Below are positions 9,261 to 17,843 of a stretch of DNA of 64,000 nucleotides, piece by piece. Below the pieces are notes generated by a model. It saw nothing but the letters and a program-made list of their open reading frames with translations, did no database searches and had not been told where the DNA came from. This DNA is from Bacteroidales bacterium (GTDB lineage: Bacteria > Bacteroidota > Bacteroidia > Bacteroidales > G3-4614). The DNA is taken from positions 35,097 to 99,096 of the forward strand of contig JAFYPQ010000020.1 of the NCBI GenBank assembly GCA_017559955.1, given 5' to 3'. The position numbers and the translations under genes are program-made. Position 1 is the stretch's first letter; each line of letters starts with the position of its first letter.

Positions 9261-9290
9261 AGTTTTTGGTTGTTAGTTTTTAGTTGTTAG
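9261..9290. repeat. TTAGTTGTTAG intergenic repeat
   Basis: The tract contains GGTTGTTAGTTTTTAGTTGTTAG, written here in parts as TTGTTAG and TTTTTAGTTGTTAG. It lies between the tRNA-Arg promoter and gene on the plus strand reading, so it would form part of the tRNA leader transcript. Confidence 0.6.
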
Positions 9291-9304
9291 ATAACAAACC
9301 TCTG

Positions 9305-9335
9305 CGAAGTTACTCATTTATTATTGTATAGCAAA
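9305..9335 (-). promoter_or_regulatory. Promoter of tRNA-Arg
   Basis: On the minus strand a -33 TTTTG (9332-9335 read as TTTG) is followed by 19 bases and the -7 element TAACTTCG (9305-9312). This is a good Bacteroidetes promoter with TTCG in place of TTTG. It lies about 50 bases upstream of tRNA-Arg. Confidence 0.7.
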
Positions 9336-9344
9336 ATATATTTG

Positions 9345-9374
9345 AGTTGTTAGTTGATAGTTTTTAGTTGTTAG
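9345..9374. repeat. TTAGTTGTTAG intergenic repeat
   Basis: Third tract of the same family near tRNA-Arg, made of GAGTTGTTAGTTGATAG followed by TTTTTAGTTGTTAG. It sits between the nifJ terminator and the tRNA promoter. Confidence 0.6.
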
Positions 9375-9389
9375 CCTTATATAATATAA

Positions 9390-9423
9390 AAAACAACGAG
9401 AGGTTACTCAAAGCAACCTCTCG
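9390..9423 (-). terminator. Rho-independent terminator downstream of nifJ
   Basis: A 9-bp stem (CGAGAGGTT at 9397-9405 with AACCTCTCG at 9415-9423) is followed on the minus strand by a T-rich tract. It lies about 90 bases after the nifJ stop, with a repeat element in between. Confidence 0.8.
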
Positions 9424-9456
9424 TCTTATTTGGATGTTATTAATTTTAGTTATACT

Positions 9457-9510
9457 CTAACAACTACCCGAAGGGCGGCTTTAGCCGACAACTAAAAACT
9501 AACAACTGAT
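9457..9510. repeat. TTAGTTG-type repeat in inverse orientation with two mini-hairpins
   Basis: Inverse copies of the repeat (CTAACAACT and AACTAAAAACTAACAACT) flank two tiny hairpins, CCC-GAA-GGG at 9467-9475 and CGGC-TTTA-GCCG at 9476-9487. It fills the space just after the nifJ stop and would be transcribed in the nifJ 3' UTR. Confidence 0.6.
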
Positions 9511-9511
9511 A

Positions 9512-12500
9512 TTACTCAGCGTCAACGCCCCATTGTTGTTTTGACAAACGTTTGTAGTTGTTGTAACGCCATGTTGCATTTGCTTGTGCTGCTTCGAACA
9601 ACTCTGCTGCTTGGTCGGGGAATTGTTTGAATAGTGATGCGAAACGAACCTCACCTTTCAAGAAGTCTTGGAATTTATCCCATTGTGGTTCTTTGCTATC
9701 CAAAGAGAATGGGTTTTTGCCCTCTTCCTCTAGTTGAGGATTGTAACGCCACAAGTGCCAGTATCCGCATTCTACTGCAGCTGCTTGCTCAGCTTGTGCA
9801 TTACCCATACCTTTCTTAATTCCGTGATTGATACATGGAGCGTATGCGATAATGATTGATGGTCCGTCATAAGCTTCAGCCTCACGAATTGCTTTAAGAG
9901 CTTGAGCTTGGTCAGCACCCATTGCGATTTGCGCACAATATACATATCCGTATGTTGAAGCTATCAAACCAAGGTCTTTTTTACGGATACGTTTTCCTGC
10001 AGCGGCAAATTTAGCGATTGCTCCAACAGGTGTTGATTTTGATGCTTGTCCTCCTGTGTTTGAGTAAACCTCAGTATCAAGTACCAAAATATTTACGTTT
10101 TTACCTGATGCCAATACGTGGTCTAATCCACCAAAGCCGATATCGTAAGATGCTCCGTCACCACCGATAATCCATTGTGATTTCTTGATGATGAATTTAC
10201 ATAGAGGCTCGATTGCTTTGCAGTACTCACATTTATCAGCATTTGCTTTTACAAGAGGAGTGATTTGTGTCTCTAACTCAACAGTCTTGTCTGCATTCTC
10301 TTTATTCTCTATCCACTCAGCGAACAATGCTTTCAACTCTGCAGGACAGTTAGGACAATCTTGTGCTTTTGTCATCAACTCTGCAAGACGTACACGCATT
10401 TTGTCAACTGCGATGAACATACCCAAACCGAATTCGCAGAAGTCCTCGAACAATGAGTTTGCCCAAGCTGGTCCACGTCCGTTTTTAGCAGTTGTATAAG
10501 GTGTTGAAGGTATTGAACCTGAATAGATTGATGAACATCCAGTTGCATTTGCAACCATTTGACGTTCTCCGAACAATTGAGTTATAAGTTTAACGTATGG
10601 AGTCTCTCCACAACCTGAACATGCTCCTGAGAACTCAAACAAAGGAGTTGCAAATTGAGAGTTCTTAACGTTAGCTTTAACATCGACAAGAGCTTGTTTT
10701 GATGATACGTTCTCTACGCAGTAATCCCAATTTTCAGCCTCTGCCATTTGTGTTTGCAAAGGTTTCATTGCAAGAGCTTTTCCGTTTTTGTTTCCTGGAC
10801 ATACGTCAACACAGTTTGAACATCCTAAGCAGTCCATTACATCAACTTGCATACGGAATGTCATTCCTTCGAACGATTTTCCAATAGCTTTGATTGTCTT
10901 CATATCTTTTCCTGCCTGCTCGTCGGCTGTCAATACGAATGGACGAATTGAAGCGTGAGGACAAACGTATGCACATTTGTTACATTGAATACAGTTCTCG
11001 GCTGTCCACTCGGGAACGAATGCCGATACTCCACGTTTTTCGTATTTAGCTGTTCCTGCAGGCCATGTTCCATCTTCCAATCCTACGAATGTCGAAACAG
11101 GAAGATCGTCGCCTAATTGTGCATTAATTGGAGCAACCACCTCTTGGAAGAATTTAGGAGCTTTGCTCTCTGCTTTTACGTCATCTGCAAGAGTTGCCCA
11201 TGCAGGATCTACCGCAACTTGAACATATTCGCCTCCACGATCTACTGCCGCATAGTTTTTATTAACAACATCTTCTCCTTTTTTACCGTATGATTTAACA
11301 ATGAATTTCTTCATTTGCTCGATAGCTAAATCGACAGGGATAACCTCTGTTATACGGAAGAATGCTGATTGAAGAATTGTATTTGTACGGTTACCCAATC
11401 CTATCTCTTGTGCAATTTTTGTTGCATTGATTGTGTATAGGGTAATGTTCTTTTGCGCTAATGTGCGTTTTACGTTAGCCGGCATATTTGCCACCAACTC
11501 CTCTTCGTTCCAAATTGTATTCAATAGGAATGTACCGTTTTGACGGATACCACGAAGCACATCATACATTTTCAAATATGCTTGTACGTGGCAAGCCACG
11601 AAACTTGGAGTGTTTACCAAATATGTAGAGCGGATAGGTTTGTCTCCGAAACGAAGGTGAGAACATGTGAAACCTCCCGATTTTTTAGAGTCGTAAGAGA
11701 AGTATGCTTGACAATATTTGTCGGTATTCTCTCCGATGATTTTTACAGAGTTTTTGTTTGCTCCTACTGTTCCGTCAGCACCAAGTCCGAAGAATTTTCC
11801 TTCGAAAGCATCTGCATCGCCCATAGCTATCTCCTCTCCAACAGGCAGTGATGTATAGTTTACATCGTCATTGATACCTATTGTGAATTGATTTTTAGGC
11901 ATTGGCAATGCCAAATTCTCGAACACCGCAAGAATTTGTGCAGGAGTTGTATCTTTTGATGACAAACCGTAACGTCCTCCTACGATAACAGGTGCGTTCT
12001 CTTTTCCATAGAAGCAATCTTTTACATCTAAGTATAGAGGCTCGCCTGTTGCTCCCGGCTCTTTTGTGCGATCAAGAACTGCAATGCGTTTTGCAGTTGC
12101 AGGAACTGCAGCGATAAAGTCTTTTGCTGAGAATGGACGGTAAAGGTGCACTGTAACCAAACCTACTTTCTCACCTTTTGCTGTTAGGTAATCGATTGCC
12201 TCACGAGCAGCCTCCGTAACAGATCCCATTGCAATAATTACACGGTCTGCGTCCTCTGCTCCGTAGTATGTAAATAGGTCGTAATTGCGTCCTGTGATTT
12301 TTGAAATTTCTTTCATATATCCACGTACTATTTCGGGAACTGCCTCATAGTAACGGTTGCATGATTCACGGTGTTGGAAGAATGTTTCGGGGTTCTCAGC
12401 CATACCACGCATTACGGGAGACTCGGGATTTAATGCTCTCTCACGGAACTCTGCAAGAGCTTGTTGGTCGAGCAATGGAACCAAATCCGACTCCTCAATC

Positions 12501-13057
12501 ATTTCGATTTTTTGAATCTCGTGTGATGTACGGAATCCGTCAAAGAAGTTTACGAATGGTACACGTGATTTGATTGTTGCCAAGTGTGCAACTCCCGACA
12601 AGTCCATTACCTCTTGGACAGAGCCTTCAGCCAACATTGCAAATCCTGTTTGACGACAAGCCATAACGTCTTGGTGGTCGCCAAAGATTGATAATGCGTG
12701 TGATGCCAATGTTCGAGCAGATACGTGAAATACACATGGTAATAACTCTCCTGCTATTTTATACATATTCGGAATCATCAACAACAATCCTTGCGATGCT
12801 GTATAAGTAGTTGTAAGGGCTCCAGCTTGCAATGAACCGTGAAGTGTTCCTGCTGCTCCTCCTTCTGATTGCATCTCTTGAACTGATACTACTTCGCCGA
12901 AGATGTTTTTACGTCCTGCGGCTGCCCACTCATCAACGTACTCTGCCATTGGCGATGATGGGGTGATGGGATAAATAGCAGCAACTTCGCTAAACATATA
13001 CGATATGTGTGCGGCTGCTTGGTTTCCATCACATGTCAACATTTTCTTTTGTTTCAT
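9512..13057 (-). CDS. nifJ: Pyruvate:ferredoxin (flavodoxin) oxidoreductase
   Basis: PFOR oxidises pyruvate with CoA to acetyl-CoA and CO2, using thiamine diphosphate and iron-sulfur clusters, and reduces ferredoxin or flavodoxin. At 1181 residues this is the usual single-chain homodimeric form. Visible parts, in order, are the N-terminal pyrimidine-binding domain (YPITPSSPMAEY), the transketolase-C-like domain, and the EKR region. Two 4Fe-4S motifs follow with C689, C692, C695, C699 and C743, C746, C749, C753. The C-terminal TPP domain has GDGASYDIGFGG and SNTGGQASKSTP. The proximal-cluster cysteines are present, including ACSGCGETPY. It is probably a single-gene transcript ending at the hairpin at 9390-9423. 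Confidence 0.98.
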   Translation of the reverse strand: MKQKKMLTCDGNQAAAHISYMFSEVAAIYPITPSSPMAEYVDEWAAAGRKNIFGEVVSVQEMQSEGGAAGTLHGSLQAGALTTTYTASQGLLLMIPNMYKIAGELLPCVFHVSARTLASHALSIFGDHQDVMACRQTGFAMLAEGSVQEVMDLSGVAHLATIKSRVPFVNFFDGFRTSHEIQKIEMIEESDLVPLLDQQALAEFRERALNPESPVMRGMAENPETFFQHRESCNRYYEAVPEIVRGYMKEISKITGRNYDLFTYYGAEDADRVIIAMGSVTEAAREAIDYLTAKGEKVGLVTVHLYRPFSAKDFIAAVPATAKRIAVLDRTKEPGATGEPLYLDVKDCFYGKENAPVIVGGRYGLSSKDTTPAQILAVFENLALPMPKNQFTIGINDDVNYTSLPVGEEIAMGDADAFEGKFFGLGADGTVGANKNSVKIIGENTDKYCQAYFSYDSKKSGGFTCSHLRFGDKPIRSTYLVNTPSFVACHVQAYLKMYDVLRGIRQNGTFLLNTIWNEEELVANMPANVKRTLAQKNITLYTINATKIAQEIGLGNRTNTILQSAFFRITEVIPVDLAIEQMKKFIVKSYGKKGEDVVNKNYAAVDRGGEYVQVAVDPAWATLADDVKAESKAPKFFQEVVAPINAQLGDDLPVSTFVGLEDGTWPAGTAKYEKRGVSAFVPEWTAENCIQCNKCAYVCPHASIRPFVLTADEQAGKDMKTIKAIGKSFEGMTFRMQVDVMDCLGCSNCVDVCPGNKNGKALAMKPLQTQMAEAENWDYCVENVSSKQALVDVKANVKNSQFATPLFEFSGACSGCGETPYVKLITQLFGERQMVANATGCSSIYSGSIPSTPYTTAKNGRGPAWANSLFEDFCEFGLGMFIAVDKMRVRLAELMTKAQDCPNCPAELKALFAEWIENKENADKTVELETQITPLVKANADKCEYCKAIEPLCKFIIKKSQWIIGGDGASYDIGFGGLDHVLASGKNVNILVLDTEVYSNTGGQASKSTPVGAIAKFAAAGKRIRKKDLGLIASTYGYVYCAQIAMGADQAQALKAIREAEAYDGPSIIIAYAPCINHGIKKGMGNAQAEQAAAVECGYWHLWRYNPQLEEEGKNPFSLDSKEPQWDKFQDFLKGEVRFASLFKQFPDQAAELFEAAQANATWRYNNYKRLSKQQWGVDAE

Positions 13058-13125
13058 GTTCGTTTAATTTATTTAGTATTAGTAATTTATATAGTCTATT
13101 TCCGCTATTGTCTGTATTTTATATT

Positions 13126-14310
13126 TTAATATAAAAGCCCAAACATCCACAAAGGTACAACATTTTCTTTACCTATCATTATATTATCCTCTGCATATAT
13201 GATATTTGTATCTTTTTTTCGATATTTTACTGTTCCAACCTTAAAAGAATATGCTCCGTCTATTACAAAATGCACACCTTTTTGCCCTTTGGTTACGGTG
13301 TGGTCTTTGAACAAGGCGTTACAAAAGAATGTCTCTGCCAAAGATTGAGAGTTTATATTCTCTTCGCCCACCACCTGCATAAGGTTGGGATTATGCATAT
13401 ATACCTTGGCGGGTTTCTTAGGAAACGACTCACCCTCTTCGTACAATACATTTATAAGCCTCGCATCGGAGAGATACTTTATATAGTTTACCACCGTTGC
13501 TCGAGAGGTAGCTATCTCCTGACTCAACTTGCTTACGTTTGGTGTGCAAGGAGCATCTTTCACCAAAAGATAAAGCAGTTTTCGTATTTTTGTAAGATAT
13601 GCAGGTTCTATCTGCTTGATAAGCAAGATATCCACCTCCATCATCATATTCATCGTTTTAAGAAGATTCTCCGAGAAGTTGCGTTTCTCCAAAAAGAATG
13701 GATAGAATCCATGTTGCAAATAGGCATCGAAGTAGTCGTAGGGATTTACCTTTGATGTTATCTCCTCTGCTATCTGTTTATGGTTTTCCAACAACTCATC
13801 AAGTGTTAATGGCTTAATATGTGCCGTTGTCATTAAGTTAAGATACTCCCTGAACGAGAAGCCTCGCAAATTGTACGAGTGAACTACATCAGCAAGATAT
13901 GGGTTATCCCCTTTCAATCGCATTACCGACGAGCCTGTAAAGACAATATTCAACTGAGGAATATTGTCATAACAATATCGCAACTCTTCGCTCCACTTGG
14001 GGTATTTGAACACTTGGTCGATAAGCAGTGTTTTGCCCCCCTGAGCGGCAAACTCTTCGGCAAATTGTGCCAAGGTTTTATCGGTAAAACAGAGATGATT
14101 TAGATTTATATACAAACATTCACGAGATTTTCCAAACCTCTCTTTGGCATATTTTAATAGGAACGTTGTTTTACCTACACCACGACTTCCTTTAATTCCT
14201 ATAAGACGATGACTCCAATCTATTTCACGCATCAACCCTCTCTCGACGGGCGAATTTACATGCTCGACAAGATACTCGTGCGTTTTATAAAACAACTCCA
14301 TTGGAAGCAT
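13126..14310 (-). CDS. AAA-family ATPase with C-terminal winged-helix/DUF4143-like region
   Basis: The 394-residue protein is a P-loop ATPase of the type often annotated as AAA_14 plus DUF4143; substrates of the family are unknown. Walker A is GSRGVGKTT (about residues 40-48), Walker B is TLLIDQV, and FTGSS is a probable sensor motif. A helix-turn-helix-like segment (LSQEIATSRATVVNYIKYL) follows near residue 265, then a C-terminal domain with a possible nuclease-like fold. The usual E after the Walker B D is Q here (LLIDQ), so hydrolysis may be altered or another acid may serve. These proteins are common accessory genes. It starts at ATG 14310, downstream of a good promoter. Confidence 0.78.
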   Translation of the reverse strand: MLPMELFYKTHEYLVEHVNSPVERGLMREIDWSHRLIGIKGSRGVGKTTFLLKYAKERFGKSRECLYINLNHLCFTDKTLAQFAEEFAAQGGKTLLIDQVFKYPKWSEELRYCYDNIPQLNIVFTGSSVMRLKGDNPYLADVVHSYNLRGFSFREYLNLMTTAHIKPLTLDELLENHKQIAEEITSKVNPYDYFDAYLQHGFYPFFLEKRNFSENLLKTMNMMMEVDILLIKQIEPAYLTKIRKLLYLLVKDAPCTPNVSKLSQEIATSRATVVNYIKYLSDARLINVLYEEGESFPKKPAKVYMHNPNLMQVVGEENINSQSLAETFFCNALFKDHTVTKGQKGVHFVIDGAYSFKVGTVKYRKKDTNIIYAEDNIMIGKENVVPLWMFGLLY

Positions 14311-14321
14311 CTTTTTCTCTC

Positions 14322-14353
14322 AATTAGGAATTAGAAATTAGGAATTAGAAATT
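14322..14353. repeat. AATTAGG/AATTAGA tandem intergenic repeat
   Basis: About two and a half copies of AATTAGGAATTAGAAATT lie in tandem just upstream of the ATPase start. They resemble the tract at 6494. They would lie in the 5' UTR. Confidence 0.6.
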
Positions 14354-14405
14354 TAAGAATGAATAAATTCATTATAAATACGCATTACCACCACTTTATG
14401 AAGTA

Positions 14406-14436
14406 CAAAAGTAATTTAAAAATTTAGTTTTTGCAA
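14406..14436 (-). promoter_or_regulatory. Promoter of the AAA-family ATPase gene
   Basis: On the minus strand TTG (14434-14436) is followed after 20 bases by TACTTTTG (14406-14413). This is the canonical Bacteroidetes arrangement. It predicts a 5' UTR of about 90 bases containing the AATTAG repeats. Confidence 0.7.
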
Positions 14437-14608
14437 TGTAGAGTTTACATTTTAACACTAAAAAAATTATTTTTTAAAATTTATTTTAATAACACAATAG
14501 TTAATTTATGTATGCAAGAATACGGCTAAAACTATACAAACCAAACAGATAACATTTTTTTACGTTGTTAAAGTTTATGTAATTTTAGGTCAACTCCGAT
14601 ATTTTGAG

Positions 14609-14616
14609 TATCTTTG
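14609..14616 (+). promoter_or_regulatory. Putative -7 element of the T9SS cargo gene
   Basis: TATCTTTG matches TAnnTTTG and lies 25 bases before the ATG at 14642. The -33 candidate TTAG at 14585-14588 is 20 bases upstream. The rest of the 331-base divergent gap (14311-14641) is AT-rich with no ORF. Confidence 0.6.
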
Positions 14617-14641
14617 CAGGCGAAATTTTAAAAATTAATCT

Positions 14642-16627
14642 ATGAAAAAACTTTTACTCAATGTTTCGCTAATTTTAGCGTTTTTATTTTCAGCGAATTT
14701 AATTTTTGCTCAATATCAACTTACCAACTCAGGTTTTGAGAATTGGGAAAGCGTAAGCCAAAAGAAACCAGGATTATTTGGTGAGACAATATCTGGAAAC
14801 GAACCAACTCAATGGAACTCTTTCGTTACTGCACAAGTCGCAAGTTCAACCTATGCTAGTGCTATTGCAAACAAAGTTGAAGCATCATCAGATGTTCGTC
14901 CAGGAACAACAGGCAGTAAATCTGCAAAAATATGGACAACTTCAGTACTAGGAGTTAAAGCTAACGGTAACCTAACAACAGGTAAAATTTATGGCGGAAG
15001 TATGACTCCTTCTGATGCAAGTGGAAACTATAACTTTTCAGATCCATCATCTGATGCAGCGTTCAAACATACCTTTGCCGGTAAACCTGACTCAATTGCA
15101 ACTTGGTTAAAATTTGTTCCAAGTAGCACTTCAGACAAAGCTCGAGTTTCAGCAATTATCCACGAAAACTCTCGCTACCAAGACCCTGAGCCTGAGGCAA
15201 AAACATATACTAATGTAGTTGCTAAAGCTCAAAAGAACTTTAGTGCAACTTCAAACAAAGGCTGGCAAAGAATCTCTGTTCCTTTTGTTTATGAAGGCGA
15301 CAAAACTCCTGCTTACATTCTTGTATCATATACAACTAATGCTACTCCTGGAGGTGGAAATACAAACGATGCTCTTTACATTGATGACGCAGAGATGATT
15401 TACAACTCAAAAGCAAACTCTGTAAGTTTCAATGGTACTACATTTGCAGGTTTCAACAAAAACACATATACATATAACAATATTACAGGAAACGTTCCTT
15501 CAAATGTTACCGCTGTTGTTGATGGTGTTTCTGCTACATATACATCAAATATCGACAAAACAAACAACCGTGTTACCATTACAGTTAAGGGTGGCGACAT
15601 AAGTGCAAACTCATCGAACTATCACACATATACATTCAATTTTGAGATACCAAAAGTTACCGTTTCGGTAGCTTCGGCAAACAGCACAATGGGTAGTGCA
15701 TATATAGGTTCGATTGGAACCACAACTGCTCAAATAGAGAAAGGCTCGTCAACTACAATTACTGCTGTTGCAAATAGCGGATATATGTTCAAGAACTGGA
15801 CAAACAATGGCACAGTTGTAAGCACAAATGCTACATATAGCGTTACTGCTAACGACAATATGAATTTGGTTGCAAACTTTGTTAAGGTATATACCGTTTC
15901 AATCAGCGTAAATAAAGCTTCATACGGTACTGCTTATATCGGAACAGCAGGCGTAACTTCGGCTTCGGTTGAAGAGGGTGCCTCGATAACAATTACTGCG
16001 GTTGCTGCCGACGGATACAAATTCACCTCTTGGAAAGAGGGTCGAGATGTAATCAGCAAAGAGGCTGTTTACACTATCAACAATGTAAGCAAAGACATTG
16101 AGTATGTTGCAACATTTGCAGCTAAGACAAAAAGTAATCTTGCATTCGAAAACTCAAATGTCGATTACAGCGACATAGACAACAACACATTCTCTAACAC
16201 TGCTTCATCGACAAACTCTGAAGGTGCAATATCTTATGCTATTACCGAAACAAGCGAGGCAGGCGTTGCTACTATTGACGCTACAACTGGAGTTGTTACA
16301 TTCTTGAAAGTGGGCAATATCACAGTTACTGCTACTCAAGAGGCTTGGGGCGACTACTTGGAGACAAGCGTAAGCTATACTCTACGCATCACTCCGACAG
16401 GTATCGAAGAGAACAATGCCGAAAATGTTGCAGTTTACTCTAACTCAGGAGCAATCGTTATAGAGAGCAACGATGTTGTTAAAGTTCAAATATTTAATAT
16501 GAGTGGAACTTTGATTAAATCGACCGTATCGAACGGCAACAACTCGATAGATGTAATTAAGGGCGTTTACATAGTTAAAGTATCGTCAGACAACAATAGC
16601 AAAGTTGTAAAAGTTGTGGTTAAGTAA
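14642..16627 (+). CDS. Secreted T9SS cargo protein with PCMD-like N-terminus and two InlB-type repeats
   Basis: The 661-residue protein is probably exported by Sec and then the T9SS to the cell surface. A signal peptide (about 1-23) is followed by a domain resembling PCMD (putative carbohydrate metabolism domain), opening with NSGFENW at about residues 30-36. Two divergent InlB B-type repeats follow (about 340-490), recognisable by GYMFKNWTNNG and GYKFTSWKEGR and by the closing NLVANF and EYVATF. The C-terminal 70 residues match the T9SS type A sorting domain (IFNMSGTLIKS, GVYIVKV, VVKVVVK). Function is unknown; adhesion or glycan binding are guesses. A strong terminator follows. Confidence 0.85.
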   Translation: MKKLLLNVSLILAFLFSANLIFAQYQLTNSGFENWESVSQKKPGLFGETISGNEPTQWNSFVTAQVASSTYASAIANKVEASSDVRPGTTGSKSAKIWTTSVLGVKANGNLTTGKIYGGSMTPSDASGNYNFSDPSSDAAFKHTFAGKPDSIATWLKFVPSSTSDKARVSAIIHENSRYQDPEPEAKTYTNVVAKAQKNFSATSNKGWQRISVPFVYEGDKTPAYILVSYTTNATPGGGNTNDALYIDDAEMIYNSKANSVSFNGTTFAGFNKNTYTYNNITGNVPSNVTAVVDGVSATYTSNIDKTNNRVTITVKGGDISANSSNYHTYTFNFEIPKVTVSVASANSTMGSAYIGSIGTTTAQIEKGSSTTITAVANSGYMFKNWTNNGTVVSTNATYSVTANDNMNLVANFVKVYTVSISVNKASYGTAYIGTAGVTSASVEEGASITITAVAADGYKFTSWKEGRDVISKEAVYTINNVSKDIEYVATFAAKTKSNLAFENSNVDYSDIDNNTFSNTASSTNSEGAISYAITETSEAGVATIDATTGVVTFLKVGNITVTATQEAWGDYLETSVSYTLRITPTGIEENNAENVAVYSNSGAIVIESNDVVKVQIFNMSGTLIKSTVSNGNNSIDVIKGVYIVKVSSDNNSKVVKVVVK

Positions 16628-16650
16628 TTAATAAACCTAATACAATCTTG

Positions 16651-16682
16651 AGAACGGCAACAGGTTGTTGCCGTTCTTTTTT
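16651..16682 (+). terminator. Rho-independent terminator after the T9SS cargo gene
   Basis: An 11-bp perfect stem (AGAACGGCAAC with GTTGCCGTTCT) is followed by a run of six T. It ends 9 bases before the ATG of the next gene. Confidence 0.9.
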
Positions 16683-16691
16683 ACAAAAAAT

Positions 16692-17498
16692 ATGGCAGTT
16701 AAATTTTTAAGCCTTTCGAGTGGCAGCAGTGGCAACTGCTACTATATAGGTACCGAAGAGGAGGGTTTTCTGATTGACGCAGGCATAAGTGCCAGAAAAA
16801 TAAAGAAGACTCTCGCCGAACACGGCATCGATATTGCAATGGTTAAGGGCGTGTGCATTTCGCACGACCACGCCGATCATATTGCCGCCGCAGGGTATCT
16901 GGGCGAGCGTATGGGTAAGCCTATATATGTTACCAAAAGCACTCTTGAAGGAATGAATCGCAACTGGAGAATGAGCGAAAAGATTTATACTGCCCATCGC
17001 TTTATTTTTAAAGAGATAGGCTTCTCGCTTGCAGGCTTTGAGATTATCCCTTTTGAGGTTCCGCACGACGGGCGAGACAATATCGGATTCTTGGTTAAAC
17101 GTGGCGATTGGAGTATGGCTTTCGCTACCGACTTAGGAAGAATTACCCCTACCGTTAAACGTTTTATTACCCGTGCAAAGTATTTGGTTATCGAATCGAA
17201 CTACGATGCCGAGATGCTCAGAAACGGCAAATACAACTATTTTCTTAAACGTAGAATTTTAGGTGAGAACGGACACCTTTGCAACGCTGTTACTGCGAAG
17301 TTCTTAGCCGAGAACTTTTGCGAATGCTGCTTTAAGAAGATTTTCTTATGCCATATAAGCAACGAAAACAATACTCCCGACCTTGCTCTTAAAACAACTA
17401 CCGATGCTCTTTCCGATGCAGGGGTTAAACTTGGCGAGGATGTTGATGTTTACGCTCTTAAACGAGATAAAGCAACAGAAATGTTTGTGTTGGATTAA
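16692..17498 (+). CDS. MBL-fold metallo-hydrolase (YycJ/WalJ-like)
   Basis: The 268-residue protein is a metallo-beta-lactamase-fold hydrolase of the YycJ/WalJ type, related to phosphodiesterases acting on nucleic acids; the exact substrate is not known. It shows LSSGSSGNCYYI near the start, the metal motif SHDHADH (about residues 58-64), a later His in PHDGRDNIGF, and FATDLG, all as in the family. I chose the ATG at 16692 (MAVKFL) over the TTG at 16665, because the TTG lies inside the terminator hairpin of the preceding gene. The very short space between terminator and start leaves its promoter unclear. Confidence 0.9.
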   Translation: MAVKFLSLSSGSSGNCYYIGTEEEGFLIDAGISARKIKKTLAEHGIDIAMVKGVCISHDHADHIAAAGYLGERMGKPIYVTKSTLEGMNRNWRMSEKIYTAHRFIFKEIGFSLAGFEIIPFEVPHDGRDNIGFLVKRGDWSMAFATDLGRITPTVKRFITRAKYLVIESNYDAEMLRNGKYNYFLKRRILGENGHLCNAVTAKFLAENFCECCFKKIFLCHISNENNTPDLALKTTTDALSDAGVKLGEDVDVYALKRDKATEMFVLD

Positions 17499-17514
17499 TT
17501 TTTATCGGTTTTTG

Positions 17515-17546
17515 TTTGCGAGTTACGCTCATTGTTGTTACCTTTG
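17515..17546 (+). promoter_or_regulatory. Promoter of tRNA-Lys
   Basis: TTTG (17515-17518), 20 bases, TACCTTTG (17539-17546) form an almost ideal Bacteroidetes promoter, 24 bases before tRNA-Lys. Confidence 0.8.
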
Positions 17547-17570
17547 CACCCGCAAACAATAATTTTTGCT

Positions 17571-17643
17571 GACTCCGTAGCTCAGCTGGTAGAGCAAATG
17601 ACTCTTAATCATTGGGCCGAGGGTTCGAATCCCTCCGGGGTCA
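17571..17643 (+). tRNA. tRNA-Lys (anticodon CTT)
   Basis: The 73-base sequence folds as a cloverleaf. The acceptor GACTCCG pairs with CGGGGTC. The anticodon stem AATGA/TCATT encloses CTCTTAA with anticodon CTT, and the T-loop TTCGAATC is normal. CCA is not encoded. A terminator follows, and a second copy of its last 21 bases or so is found 240 bases downstream. Confidence 0.96.
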
Positions 17644-17648
17644 CTTTT

Positions 17649-17675
17649 GAGCAACCAAATGGTTGCTCTTTTTTT
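17649..17675 (+). terminator. Rho-independent terminator of tRNA-Lys
   Basis: GAGCAACC-AAAT-GGTTGCTC followed by seven T residues, 5 bases after the tRNA. Confidence 0.9.
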
Positions 17676-17676
17676 A

Positions 17677-17840
17677 TGTCGGGATTCTCACGGAAAAGTT
17701 AACTCACAGACAGATAGCGGTCGAAAGGCTTCGCACTTTCTCCGTCTTTACTCCGTCGCATAGAGTACTATGCTCCCCATTTTAAAGCACGGATTAACAT
17801 TTAGTTAATCCTATTTGCTTCGCTAATACCTTAAAATGCC
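17677..17840. repeat. Structured intergenic element, copy A
   Basis: The element opens with TGTCGGGATT (17677-17686), also found before copy B. After 64 copy-specific bases comes the 90-base core at 17751-17840. The core folds as hairpin 1 GCATAG-AGTA-CTATGC (17758-17773). Then an outer stem, CATTTTAA (17778-17785) with TTAAAATG (17831-17838), encloses hairpin 2, GGATTAAC-ATTTA-GTTAATCC (17791-17811), and hairpin 3, ATTTGC-TTC-GCTAAT with one mismatch (17813-17827). Copy B keeps the same fold with compensatory changes. Confidence 0.75.
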
Positions 17841-17843
17841 TTG

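Noticed and set aside
13270..13755. 161-residue frame opposite the AAA ATPase
   Set aside because: It lies antisense within a well-supported gene, has no domain, and its composition reflects the opposite strand.
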